DNA of 64,000 nucleotides from Clostridium sp. 1001275B_160808_H3 (GCF_015550425.1 NZ_JADNAT010000008.1:101631-165630); one strand, 5' to 3'; shown: positions 1 to 9,314, counted from the first letter of the stretch. Program-made: numbers and translations. The notes: generated by a model from the letters alone, not told the origin.

Positions 1-2043
1 ACTTCTGGTAATCCAGATGATCAAGATTTAGCTGAACCTAGAAGAGGCAAGCTAAATGAAAGATATAACCTATTAATGAAGACATTAAGAGAAAAGCTTG
101 ATGCTGCTGGAAAGCAAGATGGTAAGAAATATCTTGAAACAGCTGCAGTAACTGCATCTTCATGGGTTCTTGGTGGACTGACTGATAATTCTTATGCTCA
201 ATATTTAGATTTTCTTAGTGTAATGTCTTATGATTTTCACGGTGGTTGGAATGAGTTTGTTGAAAACTTAGCTAATATCTATCCTGATCCAGCTGATAGA
301 GAAACTATACAAATGGCCATGCCTACATTAAATATGGATTGGGCTTATAAATACTATAGAGGAGTCTTGCCTCCTGAAAAAATAATTATGGGAATCCCTT
401 ACTATACAAGAGGATGGGAAAATGTACAAGGTGGGACTAATGGATTGCACGGCTCTAGTAAAACTCCTGCCACAGGAATATATAATGTTTGGGGCGATGA
501 CGTAGATAATAATGGTGTCTTAGATCCTGCAGGAGCAAACCCATTGTGGCATGTACTAAACTTAATGGAAAATGATCCAAATCTAAAAGTTTATTTTGAT
601 GAAGTTGGTGGAGTTCCATACGTTTGGCAAAATGAAAAGAAAGTATTCCTATCTTTTGAAAATGAAAAGTCCATAGATAAAAGAGTAGAATATATTAAAA
701 ATAAAAACTTGGGTGGAGCATTAATATGGGTAATGAATGGAGACTTTGGACCAAACCCTAATTATAAACCAGGCTCTACTAATATAAATGAAGGAAAATA
801 TACTTTTGGAGATACACTAACAAGTAGACTAAAATCTGGCTTAGATGCAATAGGAAATTGTAAAGTAACAGATGATTCTATTCCAGGATTATCTCAAACT
901 GATGTAGACGTTGTATTTGGAGGAAAATATGATCATCCAAATTACACTTATGATATTAAAGTTACAAATAAAACAGATAAAGCAATAGATAAAGGCTGGA
1001 CGGTAAGTTTTGATTTACCTAAATCAGCAATATTCGCTCAACCACAAGGTGGAACTGCAACAATTGAAGATATTGGAGATTTTAATAGAGTTACAATAAC
1101 ATCATCAGGATGGCAAAACCTCGGAGTCGGAGAAACAGCTTCATTAGCAGGATCAATTAAACTATGCTTTGGAGGAGTTAAGAATTTAACGTTTAATGGA
1201 ATGAGACCATCCAATGTTCCTGCAAATGGAAACTACGCTCCAACATTAAAAGGCATTTCAAATACTTCAATTAGTTTAGGTGATTCATTTAACCCTCTAA
1301 CAGGAGTTACTGCTTCTGACAAAGAAGATGGTGATTTAACTAGCAAAATAACTGTTTCTGGATCAGTTAACACATCCAAAGCTGGTGATTATACTCTTAA
1401 ATATACAGTTGCAGATAGCAAGGGATTAACTACAACTAAAGAAAGAATAATAACTGTTCTCAGAGCATTAGAACCTGGACAACAATTCTATGATCCAAGT
1501 AAAACTTACAAATATGGAGATCAAGTTGTCTATAAAGATGCTTTATATGAATGTATTTCTTGGTATATAGCTCCTACAGATGATGGCTCCCCTGCCAACA
1601 CAAAATATTGGAAATTAATAAGAGTACTTCCTGATGGATCAACTCCTACTGAAAATACTGCTCCTGTAATTAATGGAGTTGCTAATAAACAAATTAATAT
1701 CGGTACAAGCTTTAACCCTCTAACCGGTGTTACTGCTTCTGATAAAGAAGATGGTGATTTAACTAGTAAAATAGTTGTTACTGGCACTGTTGATACAACT
1801 AAAGCTGGTGCTTACAATTTAACTTACTCAGTTACTGATAGTAAAGGATTAATAACTACTGCTAAAGCAACAATTACTGTTGTTAATGATACAACACCAG
1901 AGATTCCAGCCTATAGTCCTACTAAAGCTTATGTAGCTGGTGATATTGTTATGTATAACGGTGTTAAATATAAAGCTAAATGGTGGACTCAAGGTGAAAC
2001 CCCTGGCTCAAATCAATTTGGTGCTTGGGAAAAAATCAGCTAA
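1..2043 (+). CDS. Secreted modular chitinase, GH18 (5' end outside window)
   Basis: The reading frame is open from base 1, so the gene starts upstream; the ATG at 76 is internal. Numbering from that Met, residues 1-260 are the back half of a GH18 catalytic barrel: the SVMSYDFHGGW strand (about 48-58) carries the Met-Tyr-Asp substrate-assisted residues, and GGALIWVMNGD (213-223) is the last barrel strand with its substrate-stacking Trp. The DxxDxDxE catalytic motif must lie upstream. Then come a CBM2-like beta domain (about 274-378), an Ig-like DUF5011-type module (388-461), a CBM5/12 chitin-binding module (470-515, aromatic YECISWY), a second near-identical Ig-like module (528-603) and a second CBM5/12 module (612-655, KAKWWTQG). 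It should hydrolyse extracellular chitin, as in Clostridium paraputrificum chitinases. A hairpin terminator follows. The class is secure; exact specificity is inferred. Confidence 0.93.
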   Translation, partial: TSGNPDDQDLAEPRRGKLNERYNLLMKTLREKLDAAGKQDGKKYLETAAVTASSWVLGGLTDNSYAQYLDFLSVMSYDFHGGWNEFVENLANIYPDPADRETIQMAMPTLNMDWAYKYYRGVLPPEKIIMGIPYYTRGWENVQGGTNGLHGSSKTPATGIYNVWGDDVDNNGVLDPAGANPLWHVLNLMENDPNLKVYFDEVGGVPYVWQNEKKVFLSFENEKSIDKRVEYIKNKNLGGALIWVMNGDFGPNPNYKPGSTNINEGKYTFGDTLTSRLKSGLDAIGNCKVTDDSIPGLSQTDVDVVFGGKYDHPNYTYDIKVTNKTDKAIDKGWTVSFDLPKSAIFAQPQGGTATIEDIGDFNRVTITSSGWQNLGVGETASLAGSIKLCFGGVKNLTFNGMRPSNVPANGNYAPTLKGISNTSISLGDSFNPLTGVTASDKEDGDLTSKITVSGSVNTSKAGDYTLKYTVADSKGLTTTKERIITVLRALEPGQQFYDPSKTYKYGDQVVYKDALYECISWYIAPTDDGSPANTKYWKLIRVLPDGSTPTENTAPVINGVANKQINIGTSFNPLTGVTASDKEDGDLTSKIVVTGTVDTTKAGAYNLTYSVTDSKGLITTAKATITVVNDTTPEIPAYSPTKAYVAGDIVMYNGVKYKAKWWTQGETPGSNQFGAWEKIS

Positions 2044-2087
2044 ATTAATATAGTTTATCTCTCCTTTAAATACTAACTAATCTATAA

Positions 2088-2133
2088 AAAGACAGTATAG
2101 AATTTTATTAATTAAAACTCTATACTGTCTTCT
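2088..2133. terminator. Bidirectional terminator between chitinase and pentapeptide gene
   Basis: Arms AAGACAGTATAG and CTATACTGTCTT are complementary and extended by A/T-rich flanks, with one mismatch. The hairpin sits between convergent genes and has T/A runs on both sides. Confidence 0.85.
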
Positions 2134-2159
2134 TTATAGAAAATATAATTATATTTTCA

Positions 2160-2801
2160 TTATTTAATAACTATGTTCATTAATCTAGTTAAATCTAATG
2201 CCTGCATACTAGTAACAATTGCACCTGATAAATCATTTATTTCAACATCTATTCCAGTAATATCACATGTAGTCAAATCTATTTTATTTAGTGATGTTTT
2301 ATTAAAATATGCAGAAGTTAAATCTGCATTATTAAAATTAACTTTATCAAGTTTAACTTGCTGAAACATGCTTTCTTTAAAATTACAATCTTCTATACAT
2401 ACATTTTTTAACTTTGAATAAGATAAATTTATATATTTGCCAAGGGCGTCGCGAAACGCGACGTCCTTTATATTACATTCATCTAATTTTGCTCCAAGTA
2501 GTTTACAGTTAATAAATTCTACTCTATGTATGCTTCCATCTCCTAAATCGACATTAGATAAATCACAGTTTTCAAATCTTGTGTCTAATAAATCTACATT
2601 TCTAAGTGATGAATTTTCAAATACAACATTCTTAAATATACAAGAGTCTATTGTAACTCCTTTATTATTCATATTATTTATTTCTATATTTTCTACTATC
2701 TTATTTTGAATTTTATCAGCTTCAATTATTTCTTCTATGATATCTTCTACTTCTTCAAAATCATCTAGAAATTTTGGCTTTTGAATCTTATTACCTTTCA
2801 T
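2160..2801 (-). CDS. Pentapeptide-repeat protein, Qnr-like
   Basis: 213 residues. After a charged, acidic N-terminal stretch (about 1-45) the protein is a run of pentapeptide repeats of the A(D/N)LXX type (for example NVDLL, NCDLS, NVDLG, NADLT, KIDLT), which fold as a right-handed four-sided beta helix. The C-terminus (DLSGAIVTSMQALDLTRLM) resembles the dimerisation helix of Qnr/MfpA proteins, and the length matches Qnr (about 215). Such proteins mimic DNA and bind gyrase, which can give quinolone protection; whether this one does is inference. The start follows a GGTGGTG-like ribosome site. Codons near residues 112-118 (GTC GCG TTT CGC GAC GCC) are GC-rich and rare here, because a palindrome at 2444-2466 lies inside the gene. 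Confidence 0.85.
   Translation of the reverse strand: MKGNKIQKPKFLDDFEEVEDIIEEIIEADKIQNKIVENIEINNMNNKGVTIDSCIFKNVVFENSSLRNVDLLDTRFENCDLSNVDLGDGSIHRVEFINCKLLGAKLDECNIKDVAFRDALGKYINLSYSKLKNVCIEDCNFKESMFQQVKLDKVNFNNADLTSAYFNKTSLNKIDLTTCDITGIDVEINDLSGAIVTSMQALDLTRLMNIVIK
2444..2466. repeat. GC-rich palindrome inside the pentapeptide gene
   Basis: Arms GGGCGTCGCG and CGCGACGTCC around an AAA loop (10-bp stem, one G/T pair). It is strikingly GC-rich for this genome and matches the architecture of the palindrome at 17591-17613, which has the same 10-bp stem and AAA loop with only transition differences. Confidence 0.75.
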
Positions 2802-2941
2802 AAAAATTTACTCACCACACCTTTATTAATTTTATATATAGATATTATATATTATTAACCTATATATACCTAGAGTAAATTTGTAATGTTAATCTAAAAA
2901 GTGTCATGTGCAAGTTTATCCCTTATAGCTCTTAATTAGAC

Positions 2942-4120
2942 TTAGTCAACTAAATTCATTTTATTAACCCTTAAAACACTTAATGCTATAAATGTAATTG
3001 AAAATGCCAGCATTAAAAGTACAACCAAATAAATTTTTAAGCTTGGGTTATATAATGTTTTTATTCCTGTAACAAATTCATAAGAATTAGCATACACTAT
3101 TGGATTTAACAAATCACTAACTCCAATCATATCTGGAAAAATATATAATGATGTAATTCCAAGTCCTAGTATTGCTAATGGTGCAATTTTATTTTTAAAT
3201 AATGATGAAATAAGTATACCAATAGCTGTAAAAAATAAAGCTACAATAAAATTATATAAGAACATTTTTATTACTATCCGTAGCATTGGTTCTATACTAG
3301 TGTAATCTATTATAAAGGTTTCTTGTGCTGGAAGAAGTGTATTATTATTAAATATAGCTACTGGATAATTTATATCACCAAGTTTAGTAATTTTGGTTCC
3401 AACTATTAATGGAATTATAAATGATAAAATAACTATGAATGATGATATAATAAAACTACTTAAAAACTTTGATAATAATATTTTCGTCTTTTTTATTGGA
3501 TAAGAAAATAATATCTTATAAGTCTTTTCTTCAAACTCTCCTGAAATACTCATACTTGAAAATAAAACAAAAACTAGTGGTAACAAAATAATATATATTT
3601 TATTAGATATCTGCATAAATAAATTTAATCCACTTGGATAAAATTCATCTCCTTGAATTAATTTTATATTATTTTCATACATATATTCGTACTTTAGAAG
3701 GGATATTCTTTCCCTATCATACGTATACTTTGATCCCTCATCCGATCCAAAGCCTTTATTTTTGGTAGATTCCTTTAAGGCATCTATTTCACTTGCTAAT
3801 ATTCTTTTATTATCACCCTTTATTAGGGCTTCCTTCTTTTCTATTTGACTTTCCATCCTCTTCTCATACATATTAACTAAATTTTTCTCATTTTCATCTA
3901 ACGGTCTTATAGTTTCTATTTCCTTAAAGTAATTTATTTGTCCTTGGAAAGCCTCTATATTATTATTAACTGGCCATAATACGTTACTTTTCACATCCTT
4001 ATATAAATCATTATATTTCATAGCAAATGCTATATTAACAGCAACTAGTAAAATTAATACACCATAGGTTAATTTATTTTTAAAAGCCCTTCTTAAATCC
4101 CAATATATTATCTTCCCCAT
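2942..4120 (-). CDS. ABC-2 type exporter permease
   Basis: 392 residues: one N-terminal membrane helix (about 17-35), a large hydrophilic domain (about 36-165), then about five hydrophobic helices in the C-terminal half (for example IYIILLPLVFVLFSSMSISG, FIISSFIVILSFIIPLIVG). This is the ABC-2 permease layout of drug, lantibiotic or Na+ exporters with a large first loop. Its ATG overlaps the stop of the upstream ATPase gene as TAATG, with GGAGAT inside the upstream gene serving as ribosome site, so the two are translationally coupled and form one exporter. The cargo is unknown. Confidence 0.85.
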   Translation of the reverse strand: MGKIIYWDLRRAFKNKLTYGVLILLVAVNIAFAMKYNDLYKDVKSNVLWPVNNNIEAFQGQINYFKEIETIRPLDENEKNLVNMYEKRMESQIEKKEALIKGDNKRILASEIDALKESTKNKGFGSDEGSKYTYDRERISLLKYEYMYENNIKLIQGDEFYPSGLNLFMQISNKIYIILLPLVFVLFSSMSISGEFEEKTYKILFSYPIKKTKILLSKFLSSFIISSFIVILSFIIPLIVGTKITKLGDINYPVAIFNNNTLLPAQETFIIDYTSIEPMLRIVIKMFLYNFIVALFFTAIGILISSLFKNKIAPLAILGLGITSLYIFPDMIGVSDLLNPIVYANSYEFVTGIKTLYNPSLKIYLVVLLMLAFSITFIALSVLRVNKMNLVD

Positions 4121-4992
4121 TATTTATCTCCTTCAAAATAATCCAAATATATTTTTTTCAAATTATTATTTGTTCTTTCAACTGAATTAATCTTTATATT
4201 ATTTGTAATTAACTTGTTGATTGTATTACTTAAGGTTTCTTCAGTTGATACTATAAGATTATTTTCTTCATCATAATTTCCTTCAAATAATTTTAAATGG
4301 GATTCATTTAAAGATTCTCTAATATTGAAATTATAAGTATCTATATTAATTTCATCTCTATTTAATTCATTAATTATATTCCCATTATCTAAAAATATAA
4401 ATCTATCACAAAGTTCTTCTAAATCTGCTAAAGTATGTGATGATATTAATATTGAATATCCTTTTTCTTTATACTTCTTTAAAAGCTTAATTAAACGAAT
4501 GATACTTTTTTGGTCTAATCCATTAGTTGGTTCATCCAAAACCAAGATTTCTTTAGCTGATAAAAGCGCTATTGCTACTGCAAGTCTTTGCTTCATGCCT
4601 AAAGAATAAGTTGAGGTACGCCTTTTAAACGCTTTTCCTATATCAACAAACTCCAGGATTTCATTAAAATCCTCATCAGATATTCCTCTAATACTCTTAA
4701 TCATTTTTAAATGCTCATATCCTGTTAACTCCTTATAAAATCCCATATTCTCAATTACCGCTGCAGATTTATCCAATAAAATCTCACGATTTTTAAATAC
4801 ATTTACTCCATCCAACAAAATTTCTCCACTATCAACCTTTAAAAATGTCATTAAGGCTTTCATTAAAGTAGATTTTCCCGCTCCATTATTCCCAACTAGC
4901 CCTAGTATTTCTCCATTATTTAATTTAAAAGATATCCCTTTTAATCCTTTTGAATTATTATAAATCTTAAATAAATCTTTGATTTCAAGCAT
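4120..4992 (-). CDS. ABC exporter ATP-binding protein (BcrA/CcmA-like)
   Basis: About 290 residues. Walker A GNNGAGKST (about 34-42), ABC signature YSLGMKQR (about 130), Walker B LVLDEPTNGLD (about 150) and H-loop SSH (about 184) are all intact. A C-terminal 80-residue tail is typical of bacitracin or antimicrobial-peptide exporters. I chose the ATG at 4992, preceded by GGGGGAG seven bases upstream, over the TTG one codon earlier. It is the first gene of a two-gene exporter operon with the permease at 2942-4120; no regulator or kinase pair is adjacent. Substrate is unknown; peptide or antibiotic export is a family-based guess. Confidence 0.9.
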   Translation of the reverse strand: MLEIKDLFKIYNNSKGLKGISFKLNNGEILGLVGNNGAGKSTLMKALMTFLKVDSGEILLDGVNVFKNREILLDKSAAVIENMGFYKELTGYEHLKMIKSIRGISDEDFNEILEFVDIGKAFKRRTSTYSLGMKQRLAVAIALLSAKEILVLDEPTNGLDQKSIIRLIKLLKKYKEKGYSILISSHTLADLEELCDRFIFLDNGNIINELNRDEINIDTYNFNIRESLNESHLKLFEGNYDEENNLIVSTEETLSNTINKLITNNIKINSVERTNNNLKKIYLDYFEGDK

Positions 4993-5020
4993 CAAGCTAC
5001 TCCCCCAATTATTTTCGATT

Positions 5021-5060
5021 ATATAAAAGAAACATAGTAAAAACTATGTTTCTTTTATAT
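5021..5060. terminator. Hairpin terminator upstream of ABC exporter
   Basis: Perfect inverted repeat with arms AAAAGAAACATAG and CTATGTTTCTTTT around a short A-rich loop. It ends transcripts of the small secreted-protein remnant and lies just upstream of the ABC exporter start, so it could also act as an attenuator. Confidence 0.75.
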
Positions 5061-5072
5061 TTATTCCTTTAA

Positions 5073-5381
5073 TTAATGAGCATGTTCCCATTTATATTCT
5101 GTAGAACTTTGATTATATGCTGCTCCTCACCTATTGCATCTATAAGTTGTTGTCTTTGTTATTGAATATTTTTTACAAATATAATATGAATTATCTTGAT
5201 ATGTTGCTTGTCCTATATAAGCCCAAGATGTGTAACTTGTTGTCTGACCAGAAAAAGTTCCTCCACAATCACATATTAAAGCTCTAGGTTGAACTTCATT
5301 AGTTGCCGCTGAACTTTCAATCCTACTCACCCCAATTAATAAAACTACAGCACATAGTAATACCGTTAAAAAAATTTTATT
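5073..5381 (-). pseudogene. Decayed small secreted Cys-rich protein (no start codon, in-frame TGA)
   Basis: A GTG at 5330 opens a 67-codon frame to a TGA at 5129-5127, but the coding signal extends both ways. Upstream, the frame reads IFLTVLLCAVVLLIG then SRIESSAA, a clear signal peptide, yet there is no ATG/GTG/TTG where one should be: only AAT AAA ATT follows the GGGG ribosome site (5388-5391). Downstream of the TGA the same frame continues with GAAYNQSSTEYKWEHAH and a TAA at 5075-5073. The Cys pattern CDCGG ... YYICKK ... YRCNR(TGA)G suggests the TGA replaced the second Cys of a CNRC zinc-type motif. Two defects argue for a pseudogene; a UGA-coded selenocysteine is a less likely alternative. 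I do not recognise a named family with certainty. Confidence 0.6.
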
Positions 5382-5626
5382 TTATAACCCCTATATATAA
5401 ATTGTATATTATATTTACTTTTTTTGTAAATACCTTAAAAATATATAGTAGAATAGAAATTTTTATGTATTTTTATCATCAACTTAACAACATTTTATGT
5501 TTATATTATATATATTTTATTAAACTTACAATATTTTATCATGGGGTAATTTTATCTTAATGTATTTACATTATAGCCAGAAACATAAAAAACTTATAAA
5601 TATATCCCTATATAATTAATAAAAAT
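5382..5626. other. Gene-free AT-rich spacer
   Basis: About 245 bases, very AT-rich, containing only the promoter region and ribosome site of the small secreted-protein remnant. I see no convincing gene or structured RNA. Confidence 0.5.
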
Positions 5627-5660
5627 AAAAGTACAACCATTTCAAACTGATTGTACTTTT
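5627..5660. terminator. Terminator of the sigma/anti-sigma operon
   Basis: Arms AAAAGTACAA and TTGTACTTTT flank a 14-base loop just downstream of the DUF4179 gene stop. Confidence 0.8.
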
Positions 5661-5666
5661 ATAAAA

Positions 5667-7100
5667 CTATCTATTCAAATCAACAGTAAATGTACTATTG
5701 TTATATACAGTTACCTTTTCTGATATATCGTAATATTTTATCTCGTAATTTTCTCCAGTTAATTCACCATTAAATTCTACTATAACCTCTCCTGTTTCAG
5801 CTAAATATCTTGTAGTATTATACTCCTTAGACTCCAAATTATCCACAGCTTTTATTACTTCATCAGTATCTTTATCCACAATTTCTTTTAGTTCTGCTAA
5901 TAACCCATAATCAGATTTATAATATAACTTAGTTTTCCCATTATTAACTTCTATTCTTGTAATTGTTGCGTAATCATTTCCCGCCTTATTTTTCAGATTT
6001 GTTTCTCCATTAATATTTAATTCTTCACTCAAGCTAAAATCCTCTATTATACCGTTATCTTCTCCTATATTTTCCTTTTTAATTCTTGCATAATTTCTCT
6101 CATAAGGTATAAATGTTAACCATTTAGTATCTTCAACTGCCTGCTCAAAGCTAGTGTTAAAATAAAACTTATAATTACTATCATCATCAGTACTACCAAA
6201 TCCACTTCCATCTTTCTGGCTTATATACCTACCCTTATCGTCAATAACCATGAAATATAAATCCATATCTTCTAAGCCTATATATCCTTGAATTGTTGTA
6301 TTTATAGGAGTTAATATAAGTTTACTAATTGCAGAATTTTGATAAATATTACTTAAATCAATATTCAAATCATATTCTTTAACCATTCCTTTTAACTTTT
6401 CATTACTAACTGGTATATCAAAAGTCCACTCCCCATTAGTAATTTCAGTTTCTTTAATATCTCCTACTTTGTTAATATTTATAGAAAGCATAAATTCATC
6501 TGGTATCTCTATATCTCCTCCATAAAAATACTTTTCTTGCTCTTCCTTAGAAATCATAGACCTTATGCCTACATGATAACTTCTAATTCCTGCATATACT
6601 TTATTATCATCTAAAAACTTTCCACTTTCTCCATATCCAAATGAAGTAACTTTATCATCTATTTTAACTTCATTCACTAATAAAATAGGCACATATTTCA
6701 TTGATGTTTCGCTTTCTATTGTATAAAAAATAGATAACTCTGATCCATCATAAATAACATTATTTATAGTTACCTTTAGACCATTACTCTCCTTAGTTAT
6801 ATTTAACTCAGATGAGTATTTATCATAATCCTCATATCTACTTGTCTTAAACAATTCTAATACATTTGATATAATAGGCATCTTATTTGCATAAGTAGTT
6901 ATGGTTTCTCCAAAAAACATAGTTATTATAAGTAATGCTGCACATATACCTACAACATTTCTAAATTTATTTTTTCTTTTATTTTTTGCCTTATTTATTG
7001 CTTTATCAAAAACCTCATTGATATTTTGTGGAAGATATAAATTCTCAGAACTTATTTTATCTCTAATTTTTTTATCTAAAATATCATCAGACATTTTCAC
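5667..7100 (-). CDS. DUF4179 domain anti-sigma factor-like membrane protein
   Basis: 477 residues: a cytoplasmic N-terminus (about 1-44) that would bind the sigma factor, one transmembrane helix (VVGICAALLIITMFFG, about 48-64), and a large beta-rich extracellular domain. This is the standard DUF4179 architecture found directly after ECF sigma genes in Firmicutes. The gene overlaps the end of the sigma gene by 14 bases. The GTG at 7100 is favoured because AGGAGG lies eight bases upstream; an ATG two codons on is the alternative. Inferred role: membrane-anchored inhibitor of the adjacent sigma factor, released on an envelope signal that the sequence does not identify. Confidence 0.82.
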   Translation of the reverse strand: MKMSDDILDKKIRDKISSENLYLPQNINEVFDKAINKAKNKRKNKFRNVVGICAALLIITMFFGETITTYANKMPIISNVLELFKTSRYEDYDKYSSELNITKESNGLKVTINNVIYDGSELSIFYTIESETSMKYVPILLVNEVKIDDKVTSFGYGESGKFLDDNKVYAGIRSYHVGIRSMISKEEQEKYFYGGDIEIPDEFMLSININKVGDIKETEITNGEWTFDIPVSNEKLKGMVKEYDLNIDLSNIYQNSAISKLILTPINTTIQGYIGLEDMDLYFMVIDDKGRYISQKDGSGFGSTDDDSNYKFYFNTSFEQAVEDTKWLTFIPYERNYARIKKENIGEDNGIIEDFSLSEELNINGETNLKNKAGNDYATITRIEVNNGKTKLYYKSDYGLLAELKEIVDKDTDEVIKAVDNLESKEYNTTRYLAETGEVIVEFNGELTGENYEIKYYDISEKVTVYNNSTFTVDLNR

Positions 7101-7632
7101 TTAAATCTACCTCCTCAACAACTTTCCTTAATTGTTGCCTAGCTCTTGAAAGTCTTGATCTAACAGTACCCTCTGGTATATCTAAAATTATTGCTATATC
7201 TTTACTTGACATGTCCTCAAAATAAAATAGCACTGTCACTGTTCTTAACTCCTCACATAGCATACTTATAGCTCTCGTTAAATCTATATCTTCATATACA
7301 TCGTTATATGTTGCTTGATTTATACCTTCATCTAATGATATTACTCTTTTATTTTTTCTTATTATTTCATTGCATTCGTTTATTAAAATTCTAATTATCC
7401 AAGTTTTAAATAAATCATTATTTTTTAGAGTATTTATTTTTTCATAAGCTCTTATAATAGTATTTTGTATTGCATCCTCTATATCGTATTTATTGTTAAG
7501 AATGCCTTTTGCAACTTTATAAATACTCAATTTATTTTCATTTATTAGTGCTAAAAACTCATCCTTATTTCCTTTTTTAGCCCTTTCTACACTAGCTTTC
7601 TTTTTAAAATTTAATATTGAAATAAGTTCCAT
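7087..7632 (-). CDS. ECF RNA polymerase sigma factor (SigV/SigW-like)
   Basis: 181 residues. Region 2 (about 25-95) includes KYDIEDAIQNTIIRAYEKI and the WIIRILINEC segment; region 4 (about 125-172) holds the helix-turn-helix SSKDIAIILDIPEGTVRSRL that reads the -35 element. The start follows an AGGAGGAGG ribosome site. It is the first gene of a pair with the DUF4179 membrane protein, the usual sigma/anti-sigma arrangement. The operon may be self-activated, but no ECF-type promoter could be pinned down by eye in 7633-7755. Confidence 0.93.
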   Translation of the reverse strand: MELISILNFKKKASVERAKKGNKDEFLALINENKLSIYKVAKGILNNKYDIEDAIQNTIIRAYEKINTLKNNDLFKTWIIRILINECNEIIRKNKRVISLDEGINQATYNDVYEDIDLTRAISMLCEELRTVTVLFYFEDMSSKDIAIILDIPEGTVRSRLSRARQQLRKVVEEVDLSENV

Positions 7633-7755
7633 CTTCCTCCTCCTAATTTTTACTTAGCTAAGTATTTCACTTATTAGATGGATATCAATACTATAATGTT
7701 CATATATTTCGTCATTTTATAAATCTAAATATGTATACACATCAATAAAGCTAAT

Positions 7756-9210
7756 TTAAATATTATAAATATCCGAGAACTCCTTATCGCATTTATTAAT
7801 AAGATCCCCTAATTCTTCATTAATTTCTTCACCATTTTCTATTTCATTTGAATACAGTCTTATTGTCACTTCAGTGCCCAATCCAACTTCACTCTCTATG
7901 CTAATAGCTCCACCATGCATTTCTACTAATGATTTAACTATAAATAAGCCTAATCCACTACCCTCATGTTTTCTTGACAAGCCTTTATCAGCTTGTCCAA
8001 ATTTGTTAAAAATATTTTCTATGTATTCTTGTGGAATTCCTTGCCCATTGTCCTTTACAGTTATATCTACACAATCTTCATATGCATTAATATTAACTAA
8101 TATATTTCCCTTTCCATTAATATTCTTTATTGAGTTAGATAATAAATTCAATACTATCCTTTCAATACTATCCTTATTGCACTTTACAAATTTTTCTTCC
8201 TCACTCGTATCAAATATTATTGATATGTCTTCAGAGCTAATATAATCTATTACTGCTAAGACTACATTTTCTATTACTGATATAATATTATAATTGTGCA
8301 TAGATATTTTATAATCTCCAGAATCAATTTTCGTTATATCTATTAAATTATTTACTAATCGTTCTAATCTAAAAGAATTTTTTTCTATTGAAGTAACATA
8401 TTTTTTAAGAATTATATCATTTAAGTTTTCTTTAAATTCATTTTCCAAGTATGTTTTAATTAATTTATTTGCAGTAATTATTACATTCAATGGAGTTTTA
8501 AACTCATGTGATATATTCGTAAAAAACTCATTTTTTAAAGTTTCCATTTGAATTTCATGTTCTAAAAGCTTTTTCTTTTCACTTAAAGTAACTTCATCAG
8601 TTATGTTGTCTGCAAGTCCTATAATGATCTTTACTTTTTCACATTCATCTAAAATTGCAAACTTTATTATATTAAACCACACATCTTCATTTCTTATACT
8701 AACCTTTTGCTTATCAACAAAATACCCCTTGTTTTCAATTATCCTTAAATCTTCATTTCTACAGATATTAGATTGATACATATTCCAAAAATGAGTATCA
8801 TCTTTTCCTATTATCTGAGATTTATCTAGCTTCAAGAGTTCTGCATACCTTCTGTTAGTATATACATACTTACCATCTATATCTTTGGCCCATGCAGATA
8901 CAGGTATGTTGTCTAATATCAACTCTAAATCAAATATATTATATGATTTGTTTTTTAACTCCTTTAAAGTTATCAATCTTAATTCTGTTCCATCTATAGT
9001 AATGTCTTTAATAATAGGTTCAACTGTAATTTTATTATTATATTTATCATTTATAGTTATGTATCTATTTGATTTAGCCTGCTCCTTAATCAATTCTAAC
9101 ATCTCTAAATTATGTCCTAACAAATCTTTTAGTGCCTTATTATGGAATTTTATTTTACTATCTTCTATAACCAAGATGTAATCTTGCAATATATTTAGAA
9201 ATTCCTCCAT
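7756..9210 (-). CDS. PAS sensor histidine kinase (orphan)
   Basis: About 484 residues from the ATG at 9210, preceded by AAAGGGG nine bases away (in-frame upstream codons lack a ribosome site). A PAS domain (about 85-195) is followed by HisKA with the H-box NISHEFKTP (phospho-His near 235), an N-box NLLSNSIKN, G1 DNGQGIP and G2 GSGLGLFIV. There is no transmembrane helix, so it is cytosolic. No response regulator is adjacent. Orphan clostridial kinases of this kind often feed Spo0A; that link is inference. Its extreme C-terminus EFSDIYN is shared with the second orphan kinase at 38953-39855. Confidence 0.9.
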   Translation of the reverse strand: MEEFLNILQDYILVIEDSKIKFHNKALKDLLGHNLEMLELIKEQAKSNRYITINDKYNNKITVEPIIKDITIDGTELRLITLKELKNKSYNIFDLELILDNIPVSAWAKDIDGKYVYTNRRYAELLKLDKSQIIGKDDTHFWNMYQSNICRNEDLRIIENKGYFVDKQKVSIRNEDVWFNIIKFAILDECEKVKIIIGLADNITDEVTLSEKKKLLEHEIQMETLKNEFFTNISHEFKTPLNVIITANKLIKTYLENEFKENLNDIILKKYVTSIEKNSFRLERLVNNLIDITKIDSGDYKISMHNYNIISVIENVVLAVIDYISSEDISIIFDTSEEEKFVKCNKDSIERIVLNLLSNSIKNINGKGNILVNINAYEDCVDITVKDNGQGIPQEYIENIFNKFGQADKGLSRKHEGSGLGLFIVKSLVEMHGGAISIESEVGLGTEVTIRLYSNEIENGEEINEELGDLINKCDKEFSDIYNI

Positions 9211-9314
9211 AAATAGTACCCCTTTCATACATATTTCAACCAATAAAATATTATCATTTTAAATTTTTCAATTCAACCTATTAATGCTGTTTAATAATAA
9301 TCTAATTATTTGCA

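Noticed and set aside
5127..5129. Selenocysteine UGA as the leading explanation
   Set aside because: No obvious bacterial SECIS hairpin follows, no selenocysteine genes are in the window, and the start codon is also missing. Kept only as an item to check.
5303..5560. An 85-codon plus-strand ORF
   Set aside because: Very AT-rich, no ribosome site, low-complexity translation, and it overlaps the signal-peptide region of the small secreted protein on the other strand.
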